A stretch of DNA of 5,019 nt from Pseudomonadota bacterium (GCA_023433965.1 JAEYTQ010000225.1:1-5019); one strand, 5' to 3'; positions 1-5,019 are shown, counted from the first letter of the stretch. The notes: generated by a model not told the origin, from the letters alone. Numbers and translations: made by a program.

Positions 1-602
1 CGCAGGACTTCTCCTCCTTCCTGCTGCAGGCGCAAGCTTCCAAGGCGGAGATCATCGCCTTGATCAATGCCGGCGGCGACACCATCAATTCCATCAAGCA
101 GGCGGTCGAGTTCGGCATTCCGCAAGGAGGCCAGCGCGTGGTCGCGACGGTGCTGTATCTCAGCGACGTCCACTCGCTCGGCCTGAAGATTGCGCAAGGG
201 CTGCAGTTCACCGAATCCTTCTACTGGGACCTGAATGACGACACCCGCGCCTGGCCCAGGCGCTTCGCGCCGCGCAACAACGGCCGTTATCCGACCGCGC
301 TGCATGCCGGCGCCTACGCCACGACGCTGCACTACCTCAAGGCCGTCGATGCGCTCGGCGCTTCCGGCAACGGCAAGGCCGTGGTCGAGCAGATGAAGAA
401 GCTGCCGACCGATGATCCCCTGTTCGGTAAGGGCAGCGTGCGCGCCGACGGCCGCAAGCTGCACAACATGTACCTGTTCGAGGTGAAATCGCCCGGGGAT
501 TCCAAATATCCCTGGGACTATTACAAGCTGGTCAAGACCATCGCGCCCGCCGAGGCCTGGCGGCCGCTGGCGGATGGCGGCTGCGAATTCCTGAAGTCGT
601 GA
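1..602 (+). CDS. ABC transporter substrate-binding protein, C-terminal part (5' end outside window)
   Basis: The reading frame is open from base 3 at the left edge to the TGA at 600-602, giving 199 residues of a protein whose family members are usually about 400 long, so roughly the N-terminal half is missing. The sequence resembles the second lobe of periplasmic type 1 binding proteins (Peripla_BP_6, LivK-like). Early in the visible part it reads AEIIALINAGGDTINSIKQA, the typical strand and helix where lobe 2 begins. It continues with a YPTALHAGAYATTLHYLKAV helix and a G-SVRADGRKLHNMYLFEVK strand pair, and ends in WDYYKLVKTI plus a C-terminal cysteine segment (CEFLKS). By family, it would bind a small solute in the periplasm and deliver it to a LivHMGF-type permease. 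The ligand cannot be told. The TTG at base 60 is an internal codon, not a start. It overlaps SDR1 by GTGA. Confidence 0.9.
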   Translation, partial: QDFSSFLLQAQASKAEIIALINAGGDTINSIKQAVEFGIPQGGQRVVATVLYLSDVHSLGLKIAQGLQFTESFYWDLNDDTRAWPRRFAPRNNGRYPTALHAGAYATTLHYLKAVDALGASGNGKAVVEQMKKLPTDDPLFGKGSVRADGRKLHNMYLFEVKSPGDSKYPWDYYKLVKTIAPAEAWRPLADGGCEFLKS

Positions 603-1354
603 GCGGCACTGACCGGCCGGTCGCGCTGGTCACCGGCGGCGGCGGTGATATCGGGCGCGCCATTGCGCTTAAGTTAGCGCAGATGAGCGCGGCGGTCGCG
701 ATCGTCGATCGCGACGAAGCGGCCGCACGCGCCACCGCCCAACTGGTCGAGCAGGGCGGGGCGAGGGCGCTCGCCATCCGCGCCGATGTCTCCCTCGCGC
801 AGGATACCATCGCCTTCGTCGAGGCGACCGAAGCACGCCTGGGGCCGATCGGCATCTTCGCCAACAATGCGGGCATCGAGGGCGTCGTCGCTCCTCTCCA
901 CGAATATCCCGACGAAACCTTCGATCGATTGCTGCAGGTGAACGTGAAGGGCGTGTTTCTCGGCCTCAAGCACGTCATCGCCAGGATGATGCAACGCGGC
1001 ACCGGCGCCATCATCAACACCGCGTCGACCTCCGCGATCCGGGGGCGCGCGGGCCTCGCCGGCTATGTTGCCTCCAAGCACGCCGTGCTCGGGCTGACAC
1101 GCACGGCGGCGCTCGATGTCGCGGGGACGAGGATCAGGGTCAACGCCGTTCTGCCCGGCCCGGTCGAGTCGCGCTTGATCCGGGAATTGGAAGGCCAGGC
1201 GCGGGACGGCGGCATTGCATTGCGCCGAAGCAGTGCGACGGCTCATGGCCGGCCGCAGGATGTCGCGAACATCGTTGCTTTCCTGGCGTCCGACGAGGCC
1301 GCGCACGTGAATGGTGCGGCCTGGGTCGTGGACGGCGGGACGACGCTTGCGTAG
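599..1354 (+). CDS. SDR family NAD(P)-dependent oxidoreductase (SDR1)
   Basis: This is a 251-residue classical short-chain dehydrogenase of normal length. Visible motifs are the cofactor-binding TGGGGDIG at residues 12-19, Asp37 at the end of the second strand (which usually favours NAD over NADP), ADV at 62-64, NNAG at 89-92 and Asn115. The catalytic set is Ser143, Tyr156 and Lys160 (YVASK), followed by PG at 186-187 and the C-terminal VDGG at 244-247. It should oxidise or reduce an alcohol/carbonyl substrate in the cytoplasm; the substrate is not readable. The GTG start at 599 overlaps the TGA of the binding-protein gene (GTGA). No good Shine-Dalgarno sequence precedes it, so translation is probably coupled to the upstream gene. 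This start places the Rossmann glycine motif at the usual distance from the N-terminus. The pairing suggests that the imported compound or a product of it is processed by this enzyme, which is an inference. Confidence 0.92.
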   Translation: MSGTDRPVALVTGGGGDIGRAIALKLAQMSAAVAIVDRDEAAARATAQLVEQGGARALAIRADVSLAQDTIAFVEATEARLGPIGIFANNAGIEGVVAPLHEYPDETFDRLLQVNVKGVFLGLKHVIARMMQRGTGAIINTASTSAIRGRAGLAGYVASKHAVLGLTRTAALDVAGTRIRVNAVLPGPVESRLIRELEGQARDGGIALRRSSATAHGRPQDVANIVAFLASDEAAHVNGAAWVVDGGTTLA

Positions 1355-1357
1355 GGC

Positions 1358-1381
1358 GCGGACGCATCACAGCATGTCCGC
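1358..1381 (+). terminator. Weak hairpin just after SDR1
   Basis: GCGGAC (1358-1363) and GTCCGC (1376-1381) form a perfect 6-bp stem around a 12-base loop, starting 4 bases after the SDR1 stop. No T-run follows, so it is not a convincing intrinsic terminator. It could be a 3' stabilising hairpin or chance in GC-rich DNA. Nothing else firm is visible in the rest of the gap up to the next gene apart from an isolated AGGAGG at 1476-1481. Confidence 0.2.
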
Positions 1382-1510
1382 CTCTGGAGCAACGAAGCGG
1401 AAATCTGTCGATCGGCCAGGCATGACCGCTCGTGACCCGGAGGCGGACCTGAGGGCGGACAGACGAGTTGTGCTCAGGAGGTGCGCTGGCGTTCGAATGG
1501 AGCATGAGGA

Positions 1511-2092
1511 ATGTTTGGCAAGTCTGGCGGCGTCTGGTTGAACGAGCCGAGAAAGTGGTCCGAAAAGGACAACTATCTCGGGCTGGAAACAGACCAGGCC
1601 ACCGATTTCTGGCGCGAAACGCATTACGGCTTTATCCGCGATAGCGGACACTTCCTCGCTTTTCAGGCGGGAGACGCGTTCACGGCCGAACTTCGCGTCC
1701 GAAGTCATTTCAAGGCGCTCTACGATCAAGCGGGCCTGATGGTGCGCATCGATGAACGGCGCTGGCTGAAGGCTGGACTAGAGTTTTCGGACGGGCGTGC
1801 CATGCTGTCCAGCGTGCTGACTGCCGGGCAATCGGACTGGGCAACGGCCCCCTACGAGCACGACCCCGGCGACTTTCGACTGCGCGTCACGATTGCGGAT
1901 GGCGTCCTTCGCTTGCAGTCATCCAGCGACGGAAAGACATGGCCTCTGATGCGGCTTGCGCCATTCGCCCGGAGTTCCTCCTATCTCGTCGGACCGATGG
2001 CCTGCACGCCGGAGCGGTCCGGACTGGAAGTCGCTTTTTCCGATTTCCGGCTGACGCCGCCGCTTGGCAAGGAGCTTCATGATCTCGGGTGA
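1511..2092 (+). CDS. DUF1349 / Ree1-like concanavalin-A-fold protein
   Basis: This 193-residue protein belongs to the DUF1349 family (COG3506, named after yeast 'regulation of enolase protein 1', function unknown), whose members are about this long. Family hallmarks are WLNEP at residues 9-13, TDFWRETHYGFIRDSGHF at 31-48, YDQAGLMVRID at 71-81, WLKAGLEF at 85-92, SSSDGKTW at 137-144 and a C-terminal FSDFRL at 176-181. The fold is a beta-sandwich of the lectin/glucanase type; a carbohydrate-related role is possible but unproven. There is no signal peptide, so it is probably cytoplasmic. ATG 1511 is chosen because an in-frame TGA lies two codons upstream (1505-1507) and the next possible start (TTG 1538) falls inside the WLNEP motif. 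The GAGGA before it (1506-1510) abuts the ATG, an unusually short spacing. It appears to be a single-gene unit, converging with the LysR gene. Confidence 0.9.
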   Translation: MFGKSGGVWLNEPRKWSEKDNYLGLETDQATDFWRETHYGFIRDSGHFLAFQAGDAFTAELRVRSHFKALYDQAGLMVRIDERRWLKAGLEFSDGRAMLSSVLTAGQSDWATAPYEHDPGDFRLRVTIADGVLRLQSSSDGKTWPLMRLAPFARSSSYLVGPMACTPERSGLEVAFSDFRLTPPLGKELHDLG

Positions 2093-2251
2093 GGAGCACC
2101 GGTCCAGGAGGCTGACGACCGCTTCTGGCCCGCAGCTTAGCTTGTCTATCCGGCGGCGCCGGCCGTGGCCGAGGCAGACATTCGAGCCAGGTTGAGCCCG
2201 CATCGAAGCGTTCTTGGCGAACCGATGCCGGCCTGTGCTGTTCGGCTGGGA
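2093..2251. other. Non-coding left part of the convergent intergenic region
   Basis: No credible gene is seen here. The stretch has a small GC-rich hairpin, CCGGC-GGC-GCCGG at 2150-2162, and at 2221-2245 one copy of a short sequence that recurs at 4553-4578. The reading frames crossing it on either strand have no family likeness and no ribosome binding site that I can support. Confidence 0.5.
2221..2245 (+). repeat. Short dispersed near-repeat, copy 1
   Basis: The segment consists of ACCGATG, one variable base, CGGCC and TGTGCTGTTCGG. It recurs at 4553-4578 in the same orientation with one substitution (C/T) and one extra C. Both copies are intergenic. Its nature is unknown; it lies 6 bases before the long inverted repeat at 2252-2318, which the other copy lacks. 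Confidence 0.5.
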
Positions 2252-2318
2252 TTGCGGTGACAGTGCTCTAAACCATCATCCTCCGATGCCTTGGCTTCGG
2301 AGTTCACTGTCACCGCAA
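2252..2318. terminator. Nested inverted repeat between convergent genes, candidate bidirectional terminator or dispersed palindrome
   Basis: TTGCGGTGACAGTG (2252-2265) and CACTGTCACCGCAA (2305-2318) are perfect 14-bp inverted arms around a 39-base loop. Inside the loop, CTCCGA (2281-2286) and TCGGAG (2297-2302) form a second perfect 6-bp stem, so the transcript can fold into a long stacked hairpin on either strand. It lies 159 bases after the DUF1349 stop and 6 bases beyond the LysR stop, the right place to end both transcripts. There is no clear T-tract on either side, so a Rho-independent terminator in the strict sense is doubtful. A copy of a dispersed palindromic (REP-like) element is an equally good reading; counting copies in the genome would decide. 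Confidence 0.55.
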
Positions 2319-2324
2319 ATCGGC

Positions 2325-3266
2325 TTAGTCCTTTGGGGCTTCTGAGCCCTTGGACGGCGTCAGTGTCATGCTGGCTCCGCTTTGCCGCCGCGCGAAGTCG
2401 ATGAACGCCTTGAACGCGGCGGTCGGGTTGCGTCGGCTCGGATAGTAGAGGCTCAACGGCGGCAGAATGGGCGTCCAATCCTCGAGCACGCGCACGAGGC
2501 GGCCTGCCTCGATGTCGTCCCGGACGTCGGATTCCATCGCCAAGGCCAGGCCCACTGATGCGAGGACTGCGGTGCGCGCGAGGCTCGCTTCGTCGAGGGT
2601 GATGGCGCCCGCGACGTCGATATGGACCGATTGTCCATCCTTCTCGAACGGCCAGCGATGGATCGCGCCATTGGGGAGCCGGACGCGCAGACAGGTATGC
2701 TCGGTGAGGTCCTGGGGAGTCAGGGGCGTCCCGTGCGCTCTTAGATAGTTGGGCGTGCCGACCACGACATTGCGCCGCAGCCCTCCCAATGGGAGTGCGA
2801 CCATGTCGGCCGGCACGAGGTCGCTACTGCGGACGCCGAGGTCGAAGCCGGCCGCGACAATGTCGACCAGGCGCCCCTCTGTCACGATGTCGATGTGGAC
2901 CTGAGGGTGAGCGCGCAGGAATGGCAGGACAAGCCAGGAGAAGATCTCCCGCGCCGCTGTCGGAAAGGCGTTGATGCGAAGCGTGCCTGAAGGCGTGGCC
3001 TGTCGAGAGCGCGCGACGTCCATCGCCTCATGGATGTCTCGTACCGCGGGCGCAACCTGCGCGACGAATTGCTGGCCTGCCTCCGTCAAGGAAACGCTCC
3101 GCGTCGTCCGGTTGAAAAGCCTGACGCCAAGCGTGCGCTCCAGCTTTCTGACCGCATTGCTGAGCGCGGTGGTCGAGACCCCGAGCTCGAGCGCCGCCGT
3201 TCGAAACTTGCCCCGGCGGGCGACCATGAGCACGGCATCCAGTTCGCTGAGGCTGCTCTGCAACAT
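2325..3266 (-). CDS. LysR family transcriptional regulator
   Basis: This 313-residue protein has the standard LysR layout and length. An N-terminal winged helix-turn-helix spans about residues 3-62, with the recognition helix around [13 protein letters not shown] (31-43) and the conserved wing [14 protein letters not shown] at 51-64. A linker helix leads to the substrate-binding effector domain from about 94 to 294 ([14 protein letters not shown] near 94, [10 protein letters not shown] at 141-150, [15 protein letters not shown] at 275-289). It should act as a DNA-bound tetramer that responds to a small molecule. ATG at 3264-3266 is the chosen start: the HTH begins right after it. AGGA lies only 2 bases upstream, a weak and close site. 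It is transcribed divergently from the SnoaL-like/SDR2 operon, the classic LysR arrangement, so it probably regulates that pair and itself through sites in 3265-3312. The inducer is unknown. The C-terminal tail after residue 295 is short, polar and probably disordered. Confidence 0.95.
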   Translation of the reverse strand: MLQSSLSELDAVLMVARRGKFRTAALELGVSTTALSNAVRKLERTLGVRLFNRTTRSVSLTEAGQQFVAQVAPAVRDIHEAMDVARSRQATPSGTLRINAFPTAAREIFSWLVLPFLRAHPQVHIDIVTEGRLVDIVAAGFDLGVRSSDLVPADMVALPLGGLRRNVVVGTPNYLRAHGTPLTPQDLTEHTCLRVRLPNGAIHRWPFEKDGQSVHIDVAGAITLDEASLARTAVLASVGLALAMESDVRDDIEAGRLVRVLEDWTPILPPLSLYYPSRRNPTAAFKAFIDFARRQSGASMTLTPSKGSEAPKD

Positions 3267-3312
3267 TGTCCTGGTTTTCGTGATGATGCATTCCTAATTG
3301 TCCTGATTATCG
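3265..3312. promoter_or_regulatory. Direct repeats in the divergent promoter, candidate LysR operator
   Basis: ATTGTCCTGGTTTTCG (3265-3280) and ATTGTCCTGATTATCG (3297-3312) match at 14 of 16 bases and are 32 bases apart, about three helical turns, so they face the same side of the DNA. The right copy overlaps a TAAT-N7-ATTA dyad (3295-3309), similar in size to LysR boxes although not a strict T-N11-A. The left copy runs over the regulator's own start codon, which would suit autorepression. Assignment to this regulator is inference from position. No convincing -35/-10 pair for either gene could be named. Confidence 0.4.
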
Positions 3313-3335
3313 ACACGGAAGTCCACCGCTATCTT

Positions 3336-3369
3336 GGCTGGCAGTGCTTGCAGCCGCTCCAGGCTGCGA
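3336..3369 (+). promoter_or_regulatory. Alternative hairpins in the leader of the SnoaL-like gene
   Basis: GCAGCC (3350-3355) pairs perfectly with GGCTGC (3362-3367) around a 6-base loop, extendable by one wobble pair and one T-A pair. The same CAGCC (3351-3355) can instead pair with GGCTG at 3336-3340. The two structures exclude each other and end 23 bases before the start codon of the SnoaL-like gene. They could affect translation or be part of the operator, or be chance in GC-rich DNA. Confidence 0.2.
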
Positions 3370-3392
3370 CCGCAGCAAGCAGGACAAACAGA

Positions 3393-3722
3393 ATGCCACT
3401 CGAACTACCCATTCCGATCGCAGCGTATGTCGCTGCGAACGCCCGCCTCGACGCCGAGGGCATGCTGAAACCCTTCGCGGCCGACGCCGTCCTTCTCGAC
3501 AACGGTGCCGCTTTTCAGGGGCACGCGGAAATCAGGCGCTGGCTCGACGAAGCGGTCATCGCCGCCAAGGCGATCTTCACGCCGGACACGCTCCGGCACG
3601 AGGACGGTCAGGTGGTCCTCGAAGGCCCGGCCCATGGCGACTTCAAGGGCAGTCCGATCCGCTTCACCTACCGTTTCACGCTCGAAAACGACGCCATCAA
3701 AACCCTGGAGATCACGGCATGA
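3393..3722 (+). CDS. SnoaL-like / NTF2-fold small protein
   Basis: This 109-residue protein matches the pattern of SnoaL-like nuclear-transport-factor-2-fold proteins: an N-terminal helix ([20 protein letters not shown], 6-25), [20 protein letters not shown] at 28-47, where the strand follows the helix, then a helix with W50, and three closing strands ending in [18 protein letters not shown] at 91-108. The fold forms a cone-shaped pocket used by enzymes (isomerases, cyclases, hydrolases) or binding proteins; which applies here cannot be told. ATG 3393 is chosen because AGGA (3381-3384) lies 8 bases upstream and the fold begins at once; the frame is open much further upstream, but that part is antisense to the LysR gene. 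Its TGA overlaps the ATG of SDR2 (ATGA), so the two are translated together, and it is divergent from the LysR gene. In related bacteria this small protein is often found beside such an SDR (from memory). Confidence 0.85.
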   Translation: MPLELPIPIAAYVAANARLDAEGMLKPFAADAVLLDNGAAFQGHAEIRRWLDEAVIAAKAIFTPDTLRHEDGQVVLEGPAHGDFKGSPIRFTYRFTLENDAIKTLEITA

Positions 3723-4507
3723 ACATCGCTGCTGATCCCACAGAGTTCGCGGGCAAGCGCGTGCTCGTCAGCGGTGGCACCAAAGGTCTGGGCCGCGCCA
3801 CCGTCGACCGCTTCCTGGCCGGCGGCGCACGGGTGATCACCGCCGCCCGCGGAGCGATGGAGCCTTTGGACGGCGTCGAGTTCGTCCAGGCGGACCTGAC
3901 GACGTCCGAGGGAGGGGAAACACTGGCGAAGGCGGCGCTCGAGCGCATGGGCGGCGTAGATATCCTGGCCCACGTCATCGGCGGCTCGTCCACGCCAGGC
4001 GGCGGCTTTGTCGCGGAGACTGACGAGCACTGGCTCTCCGAACTGAACCTGAACCTTCTGGCCACGGTCCGCCTCGATCGTCTCCTGGTTCCGCAGATGA
4101 TCGAGCGGGGCGCGGGCGCGGTGGTCCACGTCGGCTCCATCCAGTCGGTCCTGCCTCTGCCCGAGGCGACGACCGCCTACGCAGCCGCCAAGGCCGCGCT
4201 CAGAACCTACAGCAAGTCGATCTCCAAGGAGCTGGGACCGAAGGGTGTACGGGTCAACGTCGTCTCCCCCGGTTGGATCATGACCGAGTCCTCCGTCGAC
4301 CTGTTGAAACGTTTGCAGGCCGCCAATGGCGGCACGATCGAGCAGGCGCGGCAAGTCGTCCTGGACAGTCTGGGCGGGATTTCCATCGGGCGTGCGGCCG
4401 AACCCTATGAGGTCGCCGACGTCATCGCCTACCTCGCCTCGGATCGCGCCGCCTCGATTCACGGCGCCGAGTTTGTGATCGACGGCGGCACTGTCCCGAC
4501 CGTCTGA
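3719..4507 (+). CDS. SDR family oxidoreductase (SDR2), divergent subgroup
   Basis: This 262-residue short-chain dehydrogenase has the nucleotide-binding SGGTKGLG at residues 18-25, ADL at 58-60, candidate catalytic Ser140, and Tyr154 and Lys158 (YAAAK). SPGW follows at 183-186 and IDGG at 254-257. The usual NNAG is replaced by HVIGG at 85-89, and the segment [19 protein letters not shown] (140-158) is typical of a recognisable SDR subgroup that, as I recall, shares this replacement, so it is not a defect. There is no acidic residue at the end of strand 2 (TAARG, 41-45), and the arginine there hints at NADP(H) preference. GGAG (3707-3710) sits 8 bases before the ATG, and the ATG overlaps the SnoaL-like gene's stop, which fixes this start over the longer open frame from 3344. 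The substrate is unknown; control by the divergent LysR protein is likely. Confidence 0.92.
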   Translation: MNIAADPTEFAGKRVLVSGGTKGLGRATVDRFLAGGARVITAARGAMEPLDGVEFVQADLTTSEGGETLAKAALERMGGVDILAHVIGGSSTPGGGFVAETDEHWLSELNLNLLATVRLDRLLVPQMIERGAGAVVHVGSIQSVLPLPEATTAYAAAKAALRTYSKSISKELGPKGVRVNVVSPGWIMTESSVDLLKRLQAANGGTIEQARQVVLDSLGGISIGRAAEPYEVADVIAYLASDRAASIHGAEFVIDGGTVPTV

Positions 4508-4552
4508 TCAAGGGGACGCGTTCACGCCTCCGGCGACGGCGGCGTGATCCGC

Positions 4553-4578
4553 ACCGATGTCGGCCCTGTGCTGTTCGG
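4553..4578 (+). repeat. Short dispersed near-repeat, copy 2
   Basis: This is the counterpart of 2221-2245: ACCGATG, T in place of C, CGGCC, an additional C, then TGTGCTGTTCGG. Similarity does not extend visibly on either side. It stands 45 bases after the SDR2 stop. Confidence 0.5.
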
Positions 4579-4620
4579 TTCGAATGTGCCGCGGCTCGCT
4601 GACACCCTCCACGGACGCGG

Positions 4621-4645
4621 GGAACGATGTCCCGGTGATCTGATT
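4621..4645 (+). promoter_or_regulatory. Possible general-stress (EcfG-type) promoter
   Basis: GGAAC at 4621-4625 is followed after 16 bases by GATT (4642-4645). The alphaproteobacterial EcfG sigma factor is known to use GGAAC-N16/17-CGTT, so the -35 part matches fully and the -10 part only in its TT. It would place transcription start about 70 bases before the small hydrophilic gene at 4721. A second GGAAC at 4646-4650 has no matching -10. This is tentative. Confidence 0.2.
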
Positions 4646-4705
4646 GGAACGTTGGTACGCCCAATCCGGGATCGGCCAGCGAGCTTCCCGGGAGGCGTCT
4701 TGATC

Positions 4706-4714
4706 AGGGAGGAG
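4706..4714 (+). promoter_or_regulatory. Strong ribosome binding site deciding the start at 4721
   Basis: AGGGAGGAG ends 6 bases before ATG 4721. It is the strongest correctly spaced Shine-Dalgarno sequence in the window and rules in the short form of the small charged protein. Confidence 0.7.
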
Positions 4715-4720
4715 CCACCA

Positions 4721-4909
4721 ATGGATGACGAACGGAAATCATCGAAGGCGGGCGAACAGGCCGCCGAAGGCTTGCGTGAAGCGACGTCCAAGGACGAGGC
4801 GAAGAACGAGAGCAGGATGGGGCACGATCTGGCCAAGGGGGCCGATCGTTTCGAAGAGCGCTCGAAAAGCTCCGACGGACAAAGCGCAGAAGAGAAACAA
4901 AAAGGCTGA
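4721..4909 (+). CDS. Small highly charged, hydrophilin-like protein
   Basis: The 62-residue product is not a family I recognise by name. It has 16 acidic and 13 basic (K/R) residues, no Cys, Trp, Tyr, Pro or Val, and only a few scattered hydrophobic residues, so it is almost certainly soluble and largely disordered or loosely helical. Six glycines (about 10 percent) and strong hydrophilicity fit the loose definition of hydrophilins, small proteins linked to desiccation and osmotic stress; that role is an inference. There is no signal peptide or membrane segment. ATG 4721 is chosen over the longer open frame from 4544 because AGGGAGGAG (4706-4714) lies 6 bases upstream, an excellent Shine-Dalgarno sequence, and composition changes sharply at this point from proline/arginine-rich to lysine/glutamate-rich. 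It seems to be a single-gene unit with hairpins after it. It could be a general-stress gene if the GGAAC motif upstream is a real promoter. Confidence 0.75.
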   Translation: MDDERKSSKAGEQAAEGLREATSKDEAKNESRMGHDLAKGADRFEERSKSSDGQSAEEKQKG

Positions 4910-4969
4910 AAGCAGCAGATCCGTCTCTGCGGGCTCGGTGCAACCTTTCCCGCTCTTGTCCGCCGAAGC

Positions 4970-4989
4970 CCGCCTTCTGGCGAAGGCGG
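4970..4989 (+). terminator. GC-rich hairpin downstream of the small charged gene
   Basis: CCGCCTTC (4970-4977) and GAAGGCGG (4982-4989) form a perfect 8-bp stem with a TGGC tetraloop, 60 bases after the stop. TCCGCC at 4959-4964 can also pair with GGCGGA at 4985-4990, giving a competing fold. No T-run follows, so termination is plausible but not shown. Confidence 0.4.
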
Positions 4990-5001
4990 ATGCGGGAGGG
5001 G

Positions 5002-5016
5002 CCGCGCAAGGCGCGG
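5002..5016 (+). repeat. Small hairpin at the right edge
   Basis: CCGCGC (5002-5007) and GCGCGG (5011-5016) pair perfectly around AAG. It ends 3 bases before the window edge, so whatever it belongs to cannot be judged. Confidence 0.3.
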
Positions 5017-5019
5017 GCC

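Larger units (their letters stand above)
4508..4720. other. Intergenic region between SDR2 and the small hydrophilic gene
   Basis: This 213-base gap carries the second copy of the short near-repeat (4553-4578), two GGAAC motifs (4621-4625 and 4646-4650) and, at its end, the ribosome binding site of the next gene. No obvious terminator for SDR2 is visible. The frame of the next gene is open back to 4544, but the extra sequence has no family likeness that I recognise, so it is treated as non-coding. Confidence 0.5.

Noticed and set aside
60..62. TTG at 60 as a true start of the binding-protein gene
   Set aside because: The frame is open to the left edge and the residues before it fit the binding-protein family, so this is an internal leucine codon.
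674..1306. Open frame on the - strand (210 codons) opposite SDR1
   Set aside because: Antisense to SDR1 with no motif or ribosome binding site; a composition artefact.
3030..3392. N-terminal extension of the SnoaL-like protein
   Set aside because: This part lies mostly antisense to the LysR gene and covers the divergent promoter. The fold and a well-spaced AGGA support ATG 3393.
3344..3718. N-terminal extension of SDR2 to 387 residues
   Set aside because: The extra residues are an out-of-frame reading of the SnoaL-like gene. SDR2 has a good ribosome binding site and ATG at 3719 and a normal family length from there.
3668..4462. Long open frame on the - strand (264 codons) opposite SDR2
   Set aside because: It is fully antisense to a gene with clear SDR motifs, its translation is rich in Arg, Gly and Asp as expected for a GC-rich shadow, and it matches no family.
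4544..4720. N-terminal extension of the small charged protein to 121 residues
   Set aside because: Composition changes abruptly at Met 4721, and the strong AGGGAGGAG at 4706-4714 marks that start. The extension resembles nothing I know.
4422..4836. Arginine-rich - strand open frames near 4422-4664 and 4522-4836
   Set aside because: They overlap SDR2 and the small charged gene, have no ribosome binding site or motif, and read like GC-rich noise.
1..5019. Mobile elements, CRISPR arrays, tRNA or rRNA genes
   Set aside because: No transposase or integrase motif, no regularly spaced repeats, no cloverleaf and no rRNA-like sequence was seen; the two short repeat types found are not evidence of an insertion sequence.

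Overview
This looks like a piece of chromosome from a high-GC alphaproteobacterium. Protein style (a Peripla_BP_6-type binding protein, two classical short-chain dehydrogenases, a LysR regulator) and base composition fit the Bradyrhizobium/Rhodopseudomonas group best, but this is a judgement from memory and not a search. No rRNA, tRNA, CRISPR array, transposase or phage gene is visible.

Left part (1-1354, + strand): the C-terminal half of an ABC-transporter periplasmic substrate-binding protein runs in from the left edge. It is joined by a 4-base GTGA overlap to a complete short-chain dehydrogenase/reductase (SDR1). The two look like the tail of an uptake-plus-catabolism operon whose substrate cannot be read here. 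After a 156-base gap comes a lone DUF1349 (Ree1-like, concanavalin-A-fold) gene at 1511-2092.

Middle (2093-3392): DUF1349 converges on a LysR-family regulator on the - strand (2325-3266). The gap between them holds a perfect 14-bp inverted repeat with a second hairpin nested inside, well placed to end transcription from both sides. The regulator is divergent from the next + strand genes. The shared 126-base promoter region carries two near-identical 16-base direct repeats 32 bases apart, one covering the regulator's own start codon, which are candidate operator sites.

Right part (3393-5019, + strand): a SnoaL/NTF2-like small protein and a second SDR (SDR2) overlap by ATGA and form a two-gene operon, probably controlled by the divergent LysR protein. 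A 213-base gap follows, then a 62-residue, very charged, glycine-containing small protein (4721-4909) with a strong ribosome binding site. It is followed by GC-rich hairpins at the window edge.

Overall the window is ordinary metabolic and regulatory chromosome. No clear novel system was found. The observations most worth checking are the nested palindrome between the convergent genes, a 26-base near-duplicate shared by two intergenic regions (2221-2245 and 4553-4578), the direct repeats in the divergent promoter, and the hydrophilin-like small protein.
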